Below, piece after piece: positions 35,397-44,454 of a DNA stretch of 64,000 nucleotides. The position numbers and the translations under genes were made by a program. Location: positions 1,612,501 through 1,676,500 of the forward strand of contig NZ_AP026683.1 in assembly GCF_025997995.1 (NCBI RefSeq), written 5' to 3'. Under the pieces are notes generated by a model. It saw nothing but the letters and a program-made list of their open reading frames with translations, was not told the DNA's origin and did not search any database. The stretch comes from Sediminibacterium sp. TEGAF015. GTDB lineage: Bacteria; Bacteroidota; Bacteroidia; Chitinophagales; Chitinophagaceae. Position 1 is the stretch's first letter. Each line of letters starts with the position of its first letter.

Positions 35397-36611
35397 ATGG
35401 ACAAAGCGAAGCGTAAGATTATCAACGATCCGGTTTATGGTTTTATCACCATCAATCATCCTTTAATATTTTCTATCATCGGGCATCCTTTTTATCAGCG
35501 TCTAAGAAGAATTCAGCAAATGGCTATGGCACAACTGGTATATCCGGGTGCCGTACACACAAGACTGCATCACTCCCTAGGTGCTTATCACCTTATGTGT
35601 AATGTGATTAATGAACTGAGAAATAAGGATATTGAAATTACAAGAGAGGAGGAAATTGCTGCGAAAGCTGCTATTTTACTGCACGATATAGGACATGGAC
35701 CTTTTTCTCATGCACTAGAGCACGAATTGGTGAAGGGCGTTCATCACGAAGATCTTTCGCTTCAGATTATGCAGTTGATGAACAATGAGTTTAACGGGCA
35801 ACTTTCTTTGGCCATTGATATATTTACCAACCAATACCATAAACCCTTTCTGCATCAGCTAATCAGTGGTCAACTGGATGTAGACAGAATGGATTATTTA
35901 AGTCGTGACAGTTTTTTCTCTGGTGTGAGTGAGGGCGTTATTGGATATGACCGGATTTTGAAAATGCTGACCGTGCACCATGGCCAGCTAATGATTGAAG
36001 AGAAAGGCATTTACAGCGTGGAAAAATTTCTGGTAGCCAGGCGGCAAATGTATTGGCAGGTGTATCTGCATAAAACCGTTTTATCTGCTGAAAAAATGCT
36101 GGTGAAAATTATTCAAAGAGTAAGGGACATATATCCTAATCATAGGGAAAGTCTAGCAACCGGTTCTGAGATTGATTATTTCTTAGGAGAATTTTCCTTG
36201 CCAATGACCAAAGCCTCTATCGAGCGTTTTTGCCTGATGGATGACTTTGATGTGATTAGTGCAATCAAAAAATGGAGCAGACATTCAGACAAAGTACTAT
36301 CCTTGCTTTGCTCACGAATGCTCAATCGTGAAATTTATAAAACCAGTATTCAATCAACTCCATTTGAAGAAACGTTTATCACGGATAAGCTAACCCAAAC
36401 CATGAAAAAATTTGGAGTAAATAAAGAGGAGGCGGCCTATCTCTGCTTTACTGGAATTGCCTCCAATACAACTTATCAAAGCAAGGAAGAAAAAATTAAT
36501 ATTCTTTATAAAGACGGCAATGTAAAAGACATTACAGAGGTGGATAATTCCATGATACAGCAGAATTTGTCTTCCCCTGTAAAAAAATTTTACATTTGTC
36601 TGTTAAACTAA
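35397..36611 (+). CDS. HD-domain phosphohydrolase, dNTPase-like
   Basis: A 404-aa metal-dependent phosphohydrolase of the HD superfamily. The catalytic set is seen in AVHTRLHHSLGAYH (His about 58), ILLHDIGHGPFSHALE (His-Asp about 99-100) and DVDRMDYLSRDS (Asp about 162). The N-terminus KIINDPVYGFITI followed by HPLIF, and GHPFYQRLRRIQQ, are typical of deoxynucleotide triphosphohydrolase/SAMHD1-like bacterial proteins. The substrate is probably a nucleotide, but this cannot be told from sequence. It is the first gene of a plus-strand run with lpxD (9-base gap), lpxC-fabZ and lpxA, which looks like one transcript; the link to lipid A synthesis is positional and also seen in relatives, from memory. 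Confidence 0.88.
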   Translation: MDKAKRKIINDPVYGFITINHPLIFSIIGHPFYQRLRRIQQMAMAQLVYPGAVHTRLHHSLGAYHLMCNVINELRNKDIEITREEEIAAKAAILLHDIGHGPFSHALEHELVKGVHHEDLSLQIMQLMNNEFNGQLSLAIDIFTNQYHKPFLHQLISGQLDVDRMDYLSRDSFFSGVSEGVIGYDRILKMLTVHHGQLMIEEKGIYSVEKFLVARRQMYWQVYLHKTVLSAEKMLVKIIQRVRDIYPNHRESLATGSEIDYFLGEFSLPMTKASIERFCLMDDFDVISAIKKWSRHSDKVLSLLCSRMLNREIYKTSIQSTPFEETFITDKLTQTMKKFGVNKEEAAYLCFTGIASNTTYQSKEEKINILYKDGNVKDITEVDNSMIQQNLSSPVKKFYICLLN

Positions 36612-36620
36612 TACAAAATT

Positions 36621-37673
36621 ATGCAGTTCACCGCAGCACAAGTTGGCATGCTGATTAATGGAAAAGTGGAAGGAGATGCCAGTGTAACCGTTCAGTCTTT
36701 TGGAAAAATTGAAGAAGCAAAAGCTTCTCAGATATCTTTTTTGGCCAACCCCAAATACGAAGATTTCTTGTATTCAACAGCAGCATCCATTGTGATTGTG
36801 AACGATTCATTACAATTGAAAAAACCAGTTGAAGCCACCCTGATAAGAGTTTCCGATGCTTACTCCGCCTTTGCGGTTTTGATGACCAAATATCAGGAAA
36901 TGGCAGCCAGTCAGCTTAGCGGTATTCAGGAACCGAGTCATATTGCCAAATCTGCTCAATTGGGCAGCAATGTCTTTATCGGTGCTTTTGCCTATGTGGG
37001 CGAAAATGTGAAAATTGGGAACAATACCAAAATTCATCCCGGTGTTTATCTGGGAAACCAGGTGATAATTGGAGACAATGTAACCCTATATCCCGGCGTC
37101 AAAATATATGAAGGTTGTTTGGTAGGCAACCAGGTCGTTATACATGCTGGCTCTGTTATTGGAAGTGATGGATTTGGTTTTGCCCCCCAGTCTGATGGAA
37201 CATTTCAGAAAGTACCCCAGTTAGGTAATGTAGTCATTGAAGATTATGTGGAAATTGGAGCCAATAGCACCATCGATAGAGCTACTATGGGTTCAACCCT
37301 AATCCGCAAAGGAGTAAAAATTGACAACCTGGTGCAGATTGCCCACAATGTGGAAGTTGGAAACAACACCGTAATTGCCGCTCAAACCGGTATTAGCGGC
37401 AGCAGCAAAGTAGGGAAATATGTAATGATGGGAGGGCAAACAGGAGTAGCAGGGCATTTAAGCATTGCTGACGGAACCAAAATTGGAGGCAAAAGCGGCG
37501 TTACCAAAACCATCAAGGAACCGAATAAATCAGTTAATGGCAACCCTGCATTTGATTATACCAGCTCCCTCAGGATTCAGGCTGCAACCAGAAATTTGCC
37601 TGAAATGGAAAAACGGATAAAAGCCCTTGAAAAAATGGTAGCAGAATTGGTTTCTGAGAAGCTAAAGTCCTAA
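36621..37673 (+). CDS. lpxD: UDP-3-O-(3-hydroxyacyl)glucosamine N-acyltransferase
   Basis: Third step of lipid A biosynthesis: transfers a 3-hydroxyacyl chain from ACP to the 2-amino group. It has 350 aa. The N-terminal uridine-binding domain (about 1-100) is followed by a left-handed parallel beta-helix of hexapeptide repeats (about 105-320), such as [22 protein letters not shown]. The catalytic His is in [13 protein letters not shown] (about 240), and the segment [17 protein letters not shown] is the family signature. The C-terminal helix (about 325-350) fits. It is 9 bases after the HD gene and 54 bases before lpxC-fabZ. Confidence 0.96.
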   Translation: MQFTAAQVGMLINGKVEGDASVTVQSFGKIEEAKASQISFLANPKYEDFLYSTAASIVIVNDSLQLKKPVEATLIRVSDAYSAFAVLMTKYQEMAASQLSGIQEPSHIAKSAQLGSNVFIGAFAYVGENVKIGNNTKIHPGVYLGNQVIIGDNVTLYPGVKIYEGCLVGNQVVIHAGSVIGSDGFGFAPQSDGTFQKVPQLGNVVIEDYVEIGANSTIDRATMGSTLIRKGVKIDNLVQIAHNVEVGNNTVIAAQTGISGSSKVGKYVMMGGQTGVAGHLSIADGTKIGGKSGVTKTIKEPNKSVNGNPAFDYTSSLRIQAATRNLPEMEKRIKALEKMVAELVSEKLKS

Positions 37674-37727
37674 TTGAAGCATAAACGGTCGGGATAACTT
37701 AATTTCGCATACTTAAAGTGCGGAAAT

Positions 37728-39140
37728 ATGGATATCAATTTTAATCCCGAGAAACAGCATACGCTTACACAGTCTATACAAATCAGTGGAACTGGCTTGC
37801 ATACAGGTGTGCTAGTAGACATGATTTTAAAACCTGCAAACCCCGGATTTGGCATTCAGTTTCAGCGTACTGATCTTCCCAATAAACCTGTTATTAAAGC
37901 CGACTGTGACCTGGTAACCGATACGAGCAGGGGAACCACGCTGCAAATTGGTGATGCCAAAGTCAGCACTGTTGAACATATTCTAGCTGCTTTGGTTGGA
38001 ATGGGTGTAGACAATGTATTGATAGAAGTAAACGGTCCAGAGATTCCCATTATGGATGGTTCTTCTGCCCCTTTTATAGACCTGATTGAAAAAACAGGAG
38101 TGCTGGAGCAGGATGCTGCCAAAATCTGGTACAGCCTGGATGAAAATATTTATCATTACGACGATAGTAAACGAGTGGAAATGGTGGCATTGCCAGCCAT
38201 GGATTATCAAATAACAACACTGATAGATTTCAATAGTCCTGTTTTAGGGACTCAGCATGCTGGCCTTAAATCTATCAGGGATTTTAAATCGGAAATAGCC
38301 CCTTGCAGAACATTCTGTTTTCTACACGAGCTGGAAATGTTACTGGATAATGATCTTATTAAAGGAGGCGATATCAATAACGCCATCGTGGTGGTAGATA
38401 AACCCATCTCAGATGCAGAAATGAGCAGACTTGCCAAGATTTTCAAAAAAGATGAGATTGCTGTTAAAAGTGAAGGCTATCTGAACAACCTTGAACTGCG
38501 CTTTCCCAATGAACCTGCCAGACATAAATTGCTGGATGTTGTTGGTGATCTTGCCTTGATAGGTTACCCTATTAAAGCAAGAATCATCGCCAACAGACCT
38601 GGTCATAGTTCTAATGTGGAATTTGCTAAAAAAATCAAACAGTATATTAAGAAGAATAAGCACGTAAAAGGGGTGCCTACGTATGATCCAACCATTCCTC
38701 CAGTTTATACTTTAGAGCAGATTGAAAAGACCCTTCCACATCGTCATCCGTTCTTATTTGTAGACAAGATCATAGAATTAACAGATACCTATATCGTAGG
38801 GATTAAAAACGTTACGTTTAACGAATGGTTCTTTCCGGGCCATTTCCCCGGAAATCCGGTAATGCCGGGCGTATTGCAAATAGAAGCACTAGCACAAACC
38901 GGCGGTATTCTTTGTATCAATTCTATGCCTGAAGGAAAATACGATACCTACTTCCTGAAAATTGACAATTGCAAATTCAAACAAATGGTTCGTCCGGGCG
39001 ATACCATGGTATTGAAACTGGAATTCACAGGCCCAATCCGCAGGGGAATATGTGAAATGAGAGGTACCGTATATGTTGGCGGAAAAGTAGCCACAGAAGC
39101 AGATCTGGTTGCACAAGTAGTCAGAAGAGCAGACAACTAA
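37728..39140 (+). CDS. lpxC-fabZ: Bifunctional UDP-3-O-acyl-GlcNAc deacetylase / 3-hydroxyacyl-ACP dehydratase
   Basis: A 470-aa fusion that couples the committed step of lipid A synthesis with fatty-acid elongation. Residues about 1-315 are LpxC, a Zn-dependent deacetylase: STVEHILAAL (His about 86), the catalytic Glu-Asp region MDGSSAPF, HKLLDVVGDLALIG (His and Asp zinc ligands, about 265-278) and a late His in GHSSNVEF (about 292). Residues about 325-470 are FabZ, a hot-dog dehydratase: LPHRHPFLFVDK (catalytic His) and FFPGHFPGNPVMPGVLQIEA (catalytic Glu). The fusion is a hallmark of Bacteroidota. It probably balances the use of 3-hydroxyacyl-ACP between lipid A and membrane lipids. The 54-base gap upstream has a weak TAATTTCG box (7/8). 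Confidence 0.96.
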   Translation: MDINFNPEKQHTLTQSIQISGTGLHTGVLVDMILKPANPGFGIQFQRTDLPNKPVIKADCDLVTDTSRGTTLQIGDAKVSTVEHILAALVGMGVDNVLIEVNGPEIPIMDGSSAPFIDLIEKTGVLEQDAAKIWYSLDENIYHYDDSKRVEMVALPAMDYQITTLIDFNSPVLGTQHAGLKSIRDFKSEIAPCRTFCFLHELEMLLDNDLIKGGDINNAIVVVDKPISDAEMSRLAKIFKKDEIAVKSEGYLNNLELRFPNEPARHKLLDVVGDLALIGYPIKARIIANRPGHSSNVEFAKKIKQYIKKNKHVKGVPTYDPTIPPVYTLEQIEKTLPHRHPFLFVDKIIELTDTYIVGIKNVTFNEWFFPGHFPGNPVMPGVLQIEALAQTGGILCINSMPEGKYDTYFLKIDNCKFKQMVRPGDTMVLKLEFTGPIRRGICEMRGTVYVGGKVATEADLVAQVVRRADN

Positions 39141-39178
39141 AGCAACCAAATTAGTATCTTACATACGAAAAGAAAAAT

Positions 39179-39976
39179 ATGACGCATCCATATACCTATA
39201 TTGATCCCAATGCCAGAATTGCACCGAATGTGAAAATTGATCCATTCACGGTGATTCACGGGGACGTTCAAATTGGAGAAGGCACCTGGATTGGGAGCAA
39301 TGTTACTATCATGGATGGAACCCGCATCGGAAAAAATTGCAGGGTATTTCCGGGTGCTGTATTGGGTGCCATACCACAGGATTTGAAATTTGTCGGAGAA
39401 AAAACAACAGTTGAAATAGGTGATCATACCACCATACGTGAGTTTGTAACCATTAACAGAGGAACAGAAGACCGGGGGAAAACCGTTCTTGGGAATCATT
39501 GCTTAATAATGGCTTACAGTCATATTGCTCATGACTGTATTATAGGCAGTCATGTTATCATGAGCAACAGTGTTCAGGTAGCTGGACACGTTACCATTGG
39601 TGACTGGGCAGTAGTTGGAGGTGTAAGTGCCGTTCACCAATTTGTGAATATTGGACAGCACACATTTATTGCCGGAGGAAGTTTGGTAAGTAAAGACGTG
39701 CCCCCCTATATTAAAGCCGTTAGAAATCCGTTGAGTTATGGTGGGGTAAACAGCATTGGACTCAAAAGAAGAGGATTCCCATTAGAGCAAATCAACCATA
39801 TCCTAGATGTATACCGCACCATTTACAATAAGGGATTAAATACAACACAGGCATTGGAATACATAGAAGAAGAACTCCCGGCCACAGATGAGAGAGATGA
39901 AATTGTTACTTTCATCAGAGAGAGTGGAAGAGGTATCATCAAGCGTTTTACCAAGGGAGCCAATGACGAAGAATAA
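39179..39976 (+). CDS. lpxA: UDP-N-acetylglucosamine O-acyltransferase
   Basis: First step of lipid A biosynthesis: transfers a 3-hydroxyacyl chain to the 3-OH of UDP-GlcNAc. It has 265 aa. An N-terminal beta-helix of hexapeptide repeats (about 1-190), such as IDPNARIAPNVKIDPF, contains the catalytic His in AYSHIAHDC (about 125) and the segment GGVSAVHQFVNIGQHTFIAGG. The helical C-terminus (about 195-265) includes LKRRGFPLEQINHI. The last 14 bases overlap the ABC ATPase gene in another frame, so the two are translationally linked. Positioned after lpxC-fabZ with a 38-base gap. Confidence 0.97.
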   Translation: MTHPYTYIDPNARIAPNVKIDPFTVIHGDVQIGEGTWIGSNVTIMDGTRIGKNCRVFPGAVLGAIPQDLKFVGEKTTVEIGDHTTIREFVTINRGTEDRGKTVLGNHCLIMAYSHIAHDCIIGSHVIMSNSVQVAGHVTIGDWAVVGGVSAVHQFVNIGQHTFIAGGSLVSKDVPPYIKAVRNPLSYGGVNSIGLKRRGFPLEQINHILDVYRTIYNKGLNTTQALEYIEEELPATDERDEIVTFIRESGRGIIKRFTKGANDEE

Positions 39977-40601
39977 CTATTTCATTCATTTGGACAATTG
40001 CGGTAAAAAATTCAACCGCGAATGGATTTTCAGAAAACTGAGCTATTCATTTGAATCAGGAAAGTCATATGCCATTACCGGTTTCAATGGATCCGGAAAA
40101 AGTACGTTGCTGCAATGTATAGCAGGTAGCATGGAACTGAACGAAGGCAAAATCAATCTGCCTGTAAAACAAGAGGAACATTTTCAGCAACTGGCCATTT
40201 GCACTCCCTATCTGGAATTAATTGAAGAGATGAGTGCCACAGAACTGCTGACTTTTCATCAACAATTCAAATTAATTAATCCTTCGCTTAAGATTAGTGA
40301 AATTTTATCTCTGATAGGACTGGAGAAAGCCGGCAATAAACAAATCAATCGTTTTAGCAGTGGCATGAAACAGCGATTGAAACTGGCACAGGCTGTTTTT
40401 TCTGATTGTCCCGTACTCTTACTGGATGAGCCTTGCACCAATTTAGACAAGCAAGGTTATCAATTGTACCAAGCACTGATAACTGATTATTGCAAAGAGA
40501 AATTGGTAATTATTTGCAGCAACGAAGAAGCAGAAATTCATTTTTGCCATGACCGGATTCATATCAACGACTACAAGCCCTTAGCGTCGGCTGGCAATTA
40601 A
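39963..40601 (+). CDS. ABC transporter ATP-binding protein (no permease nearby)
   Basis: A 212-aa ATPase. The ATG at 39963 (MTKNNYFIHLDNCG) is preferred over an in-frame ATG at 39888 because the earlier one lies wholly inside lpxA and yields a non-family N-terminus. Walker A is GFNGSGKST (about 35-43), the Q-loop is followed by CTPYLELIEEMSATEL, the signature is RFSSGMKQRLKLAQA, and Walker B is VLLLDEPCTNLD. It resembles short ATPases of the CcmA/ABC-2 type. It overlaps lpxA by 14 bases, which suggests expression with the lipid A genes. Its 3' end overlaps the convergent alanine dehydrogenase gene by 21 bases. The membrane partner must be encoded elsewhere; the transported molecule is unknown. 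Confidence 0.88.
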   Translation: MTKNNYFIHLDNCGKKFNREWIFRKLSYSFESGKSYAITGFNGSGKSTLLQCIAGSMELNEGKINLPVKQEEHFQQLAICTPYLELIEEMSATELLTFHQQFKLINPSLKISEILSLIGLEKAGNKQINRFSSGMKQRLKLAQAVFSDCPVLLLDEPCTNLDKQGYQLYQALITDYCKEKLVIICSNEEAEIHFCHDRIHINDYKPLASAGN

Positions 40602-41795
40602 TAAATTGAGATCTGTGTATTTCAAATCAAATTTCTGACTGATATAAATATCAGTTAATGCTCCTTTAAAAAGGTATACGCCTTCTCTTAAATTGAATTT
40701 GTGCCAGATCATTTCTTCCAGGCCACCTTCGTCACTTACTTCTAAAAGCAATGGCATCAGCACATTGCTAATGGCCTGCGAAGCTGTACGGGCAAAGCCG
40801 CTGGGAATATTGGGTACACAGTAATGTATTACTCCGTGTTTTACAAATGTAGGTTCTTCATAAGAGGTAAGTTCACTTGTTTCAAAACATCCACCACGGT
40901 CAATAGCCACATCAATAATAATACTATTGGGACGCATGGCAGCCACCATTTCTTCGGTTACTACCACAGGGGCACGTCCATATTCATTGCTTAGTGCACC
41001 TACCGCTACTTCACAGGTTTTTAATTGTTTTGCAAGAATGCGAGGTTCTAACACACTGGTCCAGACACGTTGTCCCAGATTATTCTGCATTTGCTTTAAG
41101 CGGTAGATATTGTTATCAAAAACTTTTACAGATGCTCCCATGGCCAACGCATTTCGGGTAGCACATTCTCCAACAATACCTGCTCCGATAATCACCACTT
41201 TGGTTGGGGGGATACCACTGATTCCACCCAATAAAACACCTTTGCCCTCATTAAAGCTGCTCAGGTATTGGCCGGCAATCAACATGACTGCACTACCAGC
41301 AATTTCACTCATGCTCCTAACTATGGGATAAGTTCCACTGTCATCTTTGAAATTTTCAAAACTAAGGGCCGTAATTCTCTTGGCCATCATGGTTTCAATG
41401 ATTTCCTTTTTTAAAGCCGAATGATGAATGGGAGATATAATTATCTGATTCATCTGTAAAAGAGGAACATCTTCTTCTACCGGAGGAGCGCTCTTTACCA
41501 GAATAGGACATTGGTATACTGCAGTTCTGTCGTAAACAATTTGTGCACCGGCTTCCGAATAATCTTTATCTGAATAATGGCTTCTCTCTCCTGCTTTGTG
41601 TTCAATGGTAACCTGGTTACCATTGGCTACCAAAACGCCCACTGCGTCAGGCGTTAATGCAATTCTGTTTTCTTGAAAAGCTATTTCTCTGGGAATACCA
41701 ATATGCAATTTTGCACCCGGAGTTTTGATATCCAGGGTTTCTTCCATTGCTTCGTACAAAAGTGAAGGACTAATGCTGGGTCTGCTGGTTGCCAT
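40581..41795 (-). CDS. ald: Alanine dehydrogenase
   Basis: NAD-dependent oxidative deamination of L-alanine to pyruvate and ammonium, in the Ald/PntA superfamily. It has 404 aa. The N-terminal catalytic domain has IGIPREIAFQENRIALTPDAV (about 32-52) with the Arg and Lys that bind pyruvate and GERSHYSDKDY. The Rossmann segment is VVIIGAGIVGECATRNALAMG (about 206-226), followed by VKVFDNN. Compared with the usual 370 aa it has an N-terminal extension of about 30 residues, common in Bacteroidota as I recall. It lies 29 bases downstream of tsaE on the same strand and is probably co-transcribed. Other family members such as saccharopine dehydrogenase-like proteins are possible but less likely. Confidence 0.92.
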   Translation of the reverse strand: MATSRPSISPSLLYEAMEETLDIKTPGAKLHIGIPREIAFQENRIALTPDAVGVLVANGNQVTIEHKAGERSHYSDKDYSEAGAQIVYDRTAVYQCPILVKSAPPVEEDVPLLQMNQIIISPIHHSALKKEIIETMMAKRITALSFENFKDDSGTYPIVRSMSEIAGSAVMLIAGQYLSSFNEGKGVLLGGISGIPPTKVVIIGAGIVGECATRNALAMGASVKVFDNNIYRLKQMQNNLGQRVWTSVLEPRILAKQLKTCEVAVGALSNEYGRAPVVVTEEMVAAMRPNSIIIDVAIDRGGCFETSELTSYEEPTFVKHGVIHYCVPNIPSGFARTASQAISNVLMPLLLEVSDEGGLEEMIWHKFNLREGVYLFKGALTDIYISQKFDLKYTDLNLLIASRR

Positions 41796-41824
41796 TGTTT
41801 GTGTTGAACGTTGAAGTTAACTAA

Positions 41825-42244
41825 TTATGCCGATGTATCTTCTTTAAATAAGCGTCTCGTAGATGGATCCAGTACTTCAAGATATAAATGCAATACTTCA
41901 GGCCCAAGCAATCCGGGCGCATTTTCAGGCCATTCCACAAAACAATATCCACCACTGTGCAGAATATCTTCAATGCCAGCATCTAATGCTTCTGATTCGG
42001 ACTTCAGGCGATACCAATCCATATGGTAAACAGGGCCTTTTTCGGAAGCATATTCATTCACAATCGCAAAAGTGGGACTGCTCAATCCATCTTTCACGCC
42101 AAGCTGTTTGCAAAGCGCATTGATAAAAGTGGTTTTTCCCGCTCCCATCGGCGCATGGAAAGCCCAGATTTTACAAGCAGTAAATTTTTTAAGAAAAACC
42201 GTAGCAACGGTATCAATCTGATCCAGGCTGAAAATTGCATCCAT
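41825..42244 (-). CDS. tsaE: tRNA threonylcarbamoyladenosine biosynthesis ATPase TsaE
   Basis: A 139-aa ATPase of the TsaBDE complex that makes t6A at position 37 of ANN-decoding tRNAs. Walker A is HAPMGAGKTTFINALCKQLG (about 30-49), followed by the switch region GLSSPTFAIVNEY (about 53-66). The segment HMDWYRLKSESEALDAGIED (about 73-92) has the Asp and Arg characteristic of the family, then FVEWPENA. Length is normal. tsaB and tsaD are not in the window. It has its own promoter: TATCTTTG ends 4 bases before the ATG. ald follows 29 bases downstream; copA is divergent. Confidence 0.95.
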   Translation of the reverse strand: MDAIFSLDQIDTVATVFLKKFTACKIWAFHAPMGAGKTTFINALCKQLGVKDGLSSPTFAIVNEYASEKGPVYHMDWYRLKSESEALDAGIEDILHSGGYCFVEWPENAPGLLGPEVLHLYLEVLDPSTRRLFKEDTSA

Positions 42245-42248
42245 GATA

Positions 42249-42256
42249 CAAAGATA
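42249..42256 (-). promoter_or_regulatory. Putative leaderless -7 promoter box of tsaE
   Basis: TATCTTTG on the minus strand, an exact TAnnTTTG match ending 4 bases before the tsaE ATG. A TTG occurs 24 bases upstream (42283 to 42281), just outside the usual spacing. Confidence 0.6.
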
Positions 42257-42312
42257 ATCAGCCTTCTGCGAATATTATTCCAATCTCGCAAATGAAGGAG
42301 GCAGGGCTTTTG

Positions 42313-42320
42313 TAAATTTG
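42313..42320 (+). promoter_or_regulatory. Putative leaderless -7 promoter box of copA
   Basis: TAAATTTG, an exact TAnnTTTG match ending 3 bases before the copA ATG at 42324. The candidate TTG start at 42318 lies inside this box, which argues against it. Confidence 0.55.
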
Positions 42321-42323
42321 AGT

Positions 42324-44450
42324 ATGGAAAAAGTAAATTGGAAAGTAACGGGCATGAGTTGCACCAATTGTGCCCTCAGTATAGATAAATTCCTGAAAGA
42401 AAAGGGAATGGAAGAAGTAAAAGTAAATTTCATTGGTGGAGATGTGAGTTTTACTATGCCCGGGAATACAGACCAACTAAGTTTACAAAAAGGAATACAG
42501 GAAATGGGGTATCAGGTAAAGGGATCAGAACTGGAGTCCAGCACAAGAAAGCCGCTATTCCGTTCGCACCTGCAAAGATTTGCCTTCTGTGCCATTTTTA
42601 CCCTGCCGTTAATGGTGCATATGATACCAGGAATTCATATTCACTGGTTAATGAATCCTTATGTTCAATTGGGATTAACCTTACCGGTTTTTATTTTAGG
42701 CATGGATTTTTTTGGTAGAAGCGGATTGAAAAGTCTTCTCAAAGGCGTACCCAATATGAATGTTTTGATTGCCATGGGTGCACTCTCTGCTTTCGTGTAC
42801 AGTTTATATGGCACCCTAACCAATCAGGCAACCGATTATCTATTTTATGAAACTGCTGCTACCATCATCACTTTGGTTTTCTTAGGCTATTGGATGGAGG
42901 ACAAATCGGTAGAGCAAACACAAAATGCATTGCGCAAACTGGCCCAGTCACAAAAGACCATGGCCAATATGATTGCTTACGACAATGAGCAGAATGAACA
43001 TATTTTTCCAGTAGAAAGTACGTCTTTAAAAACAGGAGATCTTTTATTAATCAGAAACGGGGAAGCTGTTCCCATGGATTGTAAAATCTTATCTGGAGAG
43101 GTTTCTGTAGACGAGTCCATAATTACAGGGGAATCGATTCCTGTTGAGAAAAAACAAAAAGACATTTTGATTGGTGGTTCAACCGTTGTTAATGGTTCCG
43201 TGAAAGCCTATGTTACAGCGGTAGGTGAAGACTCTGTGTTAGGGAATATTTTATCCATGGTAAAAAATGCACAAACAGAAAAACCACCCGTTCAATTACT
43301 AGCAGATAAAATCAGCGCCATATTTGTTCCTGCGGTCATCAGTATTGCTGTGCTTACTTTTATTTTGAATTATACAGTTGGATCTCAAGACTTCACCAGC
43401 AGTTTAATGAGAAGTATTGCTGTATTGGTCATTTCCTGCCCCTGTGCCATGGGTTTGGCTACGCCGGCAGCCATAGCAGTTGGGTTGGGTAGAGCAGCCA
43501 AAAACGGCGTCTTATTTAAAAACACTAAAACACTTGAATTATTTAAAGACATTCAGCAGGTAGTGTTTGATAAAACAGGAACATTAACTACAGGGAAATT
43601 CAGTATTGAAAAAATGGAATTAACCGAAGCTGGAAGCTTATTGGGAGAAGATACCTGCAAAAATATTACTTATTCACTCGAGAAGTATTCCACACATCCA
43701 TTGGCAAAAGCCATTGCCCTGCACTGGAAAACAAAAGAAGAAATTAGATTTAGTAATGTAAGTGAGGAAAAGGGATTGGGCGTTACAGCAACAGACAAGG
43801 AAGGGAATATTTATATGGCAGCTTCATTTAAAGCTGTTTCACATTTAACAGAGAATGACAGTTTTAATATTTATCTGGTAAAGAACAATCAGCTACTTGC
43901 TTCCATTCTTTTGCAGGATGAAATAAGACCCGAAGCAGAGATGATCATCAAATCCCTTCAGCAAAAAGGCATCAAACCCATTTTGCTTAGCGGCGATATA
44001 GAGGAAAAATGCAAAACCGTTGCGAACAAACTAGGCATCGGTGAAGTGTATGCAGCCCAGAGTCCGGCACAAAAACTCGAAAGAATTGAGGCTTTAACTG
44101 CAATAGCTCCTACAGCCATGGTGGGTGATGGCATCAATGATGCTCCGGCCCTTGCCAAAGCTACCGTTGGAGTTTCATTAAGTGACGCAACGCATATTGC
44201 CATGCAAAGTGCTGAAGTGGTATTAATGAATCATGGAATCAAAAATCTTTCACTGGCACTAGGCTTGGGAAAACATACTTACAAAACCATTCAGCAAAAT
44301 CTTTTCTGGGCATTCATTTACAATATTGTTGCTATTCCTGTTGCCGCAATGGGATTTCTGAGTCCAACAATTGGTGCATTGATAATGGGATTAAGCGACG
44401 TTGTACTGGCAATCAATTCTGTAAGGCTGAACTTTAAAAAAGTGGATTAA
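42324..44450 (+). CDS. copA: Copper-translocating P1B-type ATPase
   Basis: A 708-aa heavy-metal-exporting ATPase of the inner membrane. A single N-terminal HMA domain has GMSCTNC (about 10-16). There are eight predicted transmembrane helices. The ion-path motif is SCPCAMGLATP (CPC, about 372-382), the phosphorylated Asp is in FDKTGTLTTG (about 416), the HP motif is in STHPLAKAI, and the hinge is MVGDGINDAPALAKA. CPC with the GMxCxxC domain indicates Cu(I), possibly Ag(I); zinc transporters usually differ in the last helices. The start is ATG at 42324. recQ starts 4 bases downstream (TTG), so the two are likely co-transcribed. No copper regulator or chaperone gene is adjacent, but an MbnP-like copper protein occurs elsewhere in the window. 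Confidence 0.93.
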   Translation: MEKVNWKVTGMSCTNCALSIDKFLKEKGMEEVKVNFIGGDVSFTMPGNTDQLSLQKGIQEMGYQVKGSELESSTRKPLFRSHLQRFAFCAIFTLPLMVHMIPGIHIHWLMNPYVQLGLTLPVFILGMDFFGRSGLKSLLKGVPNMNVLIAMGALSAFVYSLYGTLTNQATDYLFYETAATIITLVFLGYWMEDKSVEQTQNALRKLAQSQKTMANMIAYDNEQNEHIFPVESTSLKTGDLLLIRNGEAVPMDCKILSGEVSVDESIITGESIPVEKKQKDILIGGSTVVNGSVKAYVTAVGEDSVLGNILSMVKNAQTEKPPVQLLADKISAIFVPAVISIAVLTFILNYTVGSQDFTSSLMRSIAVLVISCPCAMGLATPAAIAVGLGRAAKNGVLFKNTKTLELFKDIQQVVFDKTGTLTTGKFSIEKMELTEAGSLLGEDTCKNITYSLEKYSTHPLAKAIALHWKTKEEIRFSNVSEEKGLGVTATDKEGNIYMAASFKAVSHLTENDSFNIYLVKNNQLLASILLQDEIRPEAEMIIKSLQQKGIKPILLSGDIEEKCKTVANKLGIGEVYAAQSPAQKLERIEALTAIAPTAMVGDGINDAPALAKATVGVSLSDATHIAMQSAEVVLMNHGIKNLSLALGLGKHTYKTIQQNLFWAFIYNIVAIPVAAMGFLSPTIGALIMGLSDVVLAINSVRLNFKKVD

Positions 44451-44454
44451 TCTA

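Noticed and set aside
41863..42295. Overlapping plus-strand frames antisense to tsaE
   Set aside because: tsaE is clear from its Walker A and family motifs, and the antisense frames show none.
42318..42323. TTG start of copA at 42318
   Set aside because: It lies inside the TAAATTTG promoter box; ATG at 42324 gives the standard start of the HMA domain.
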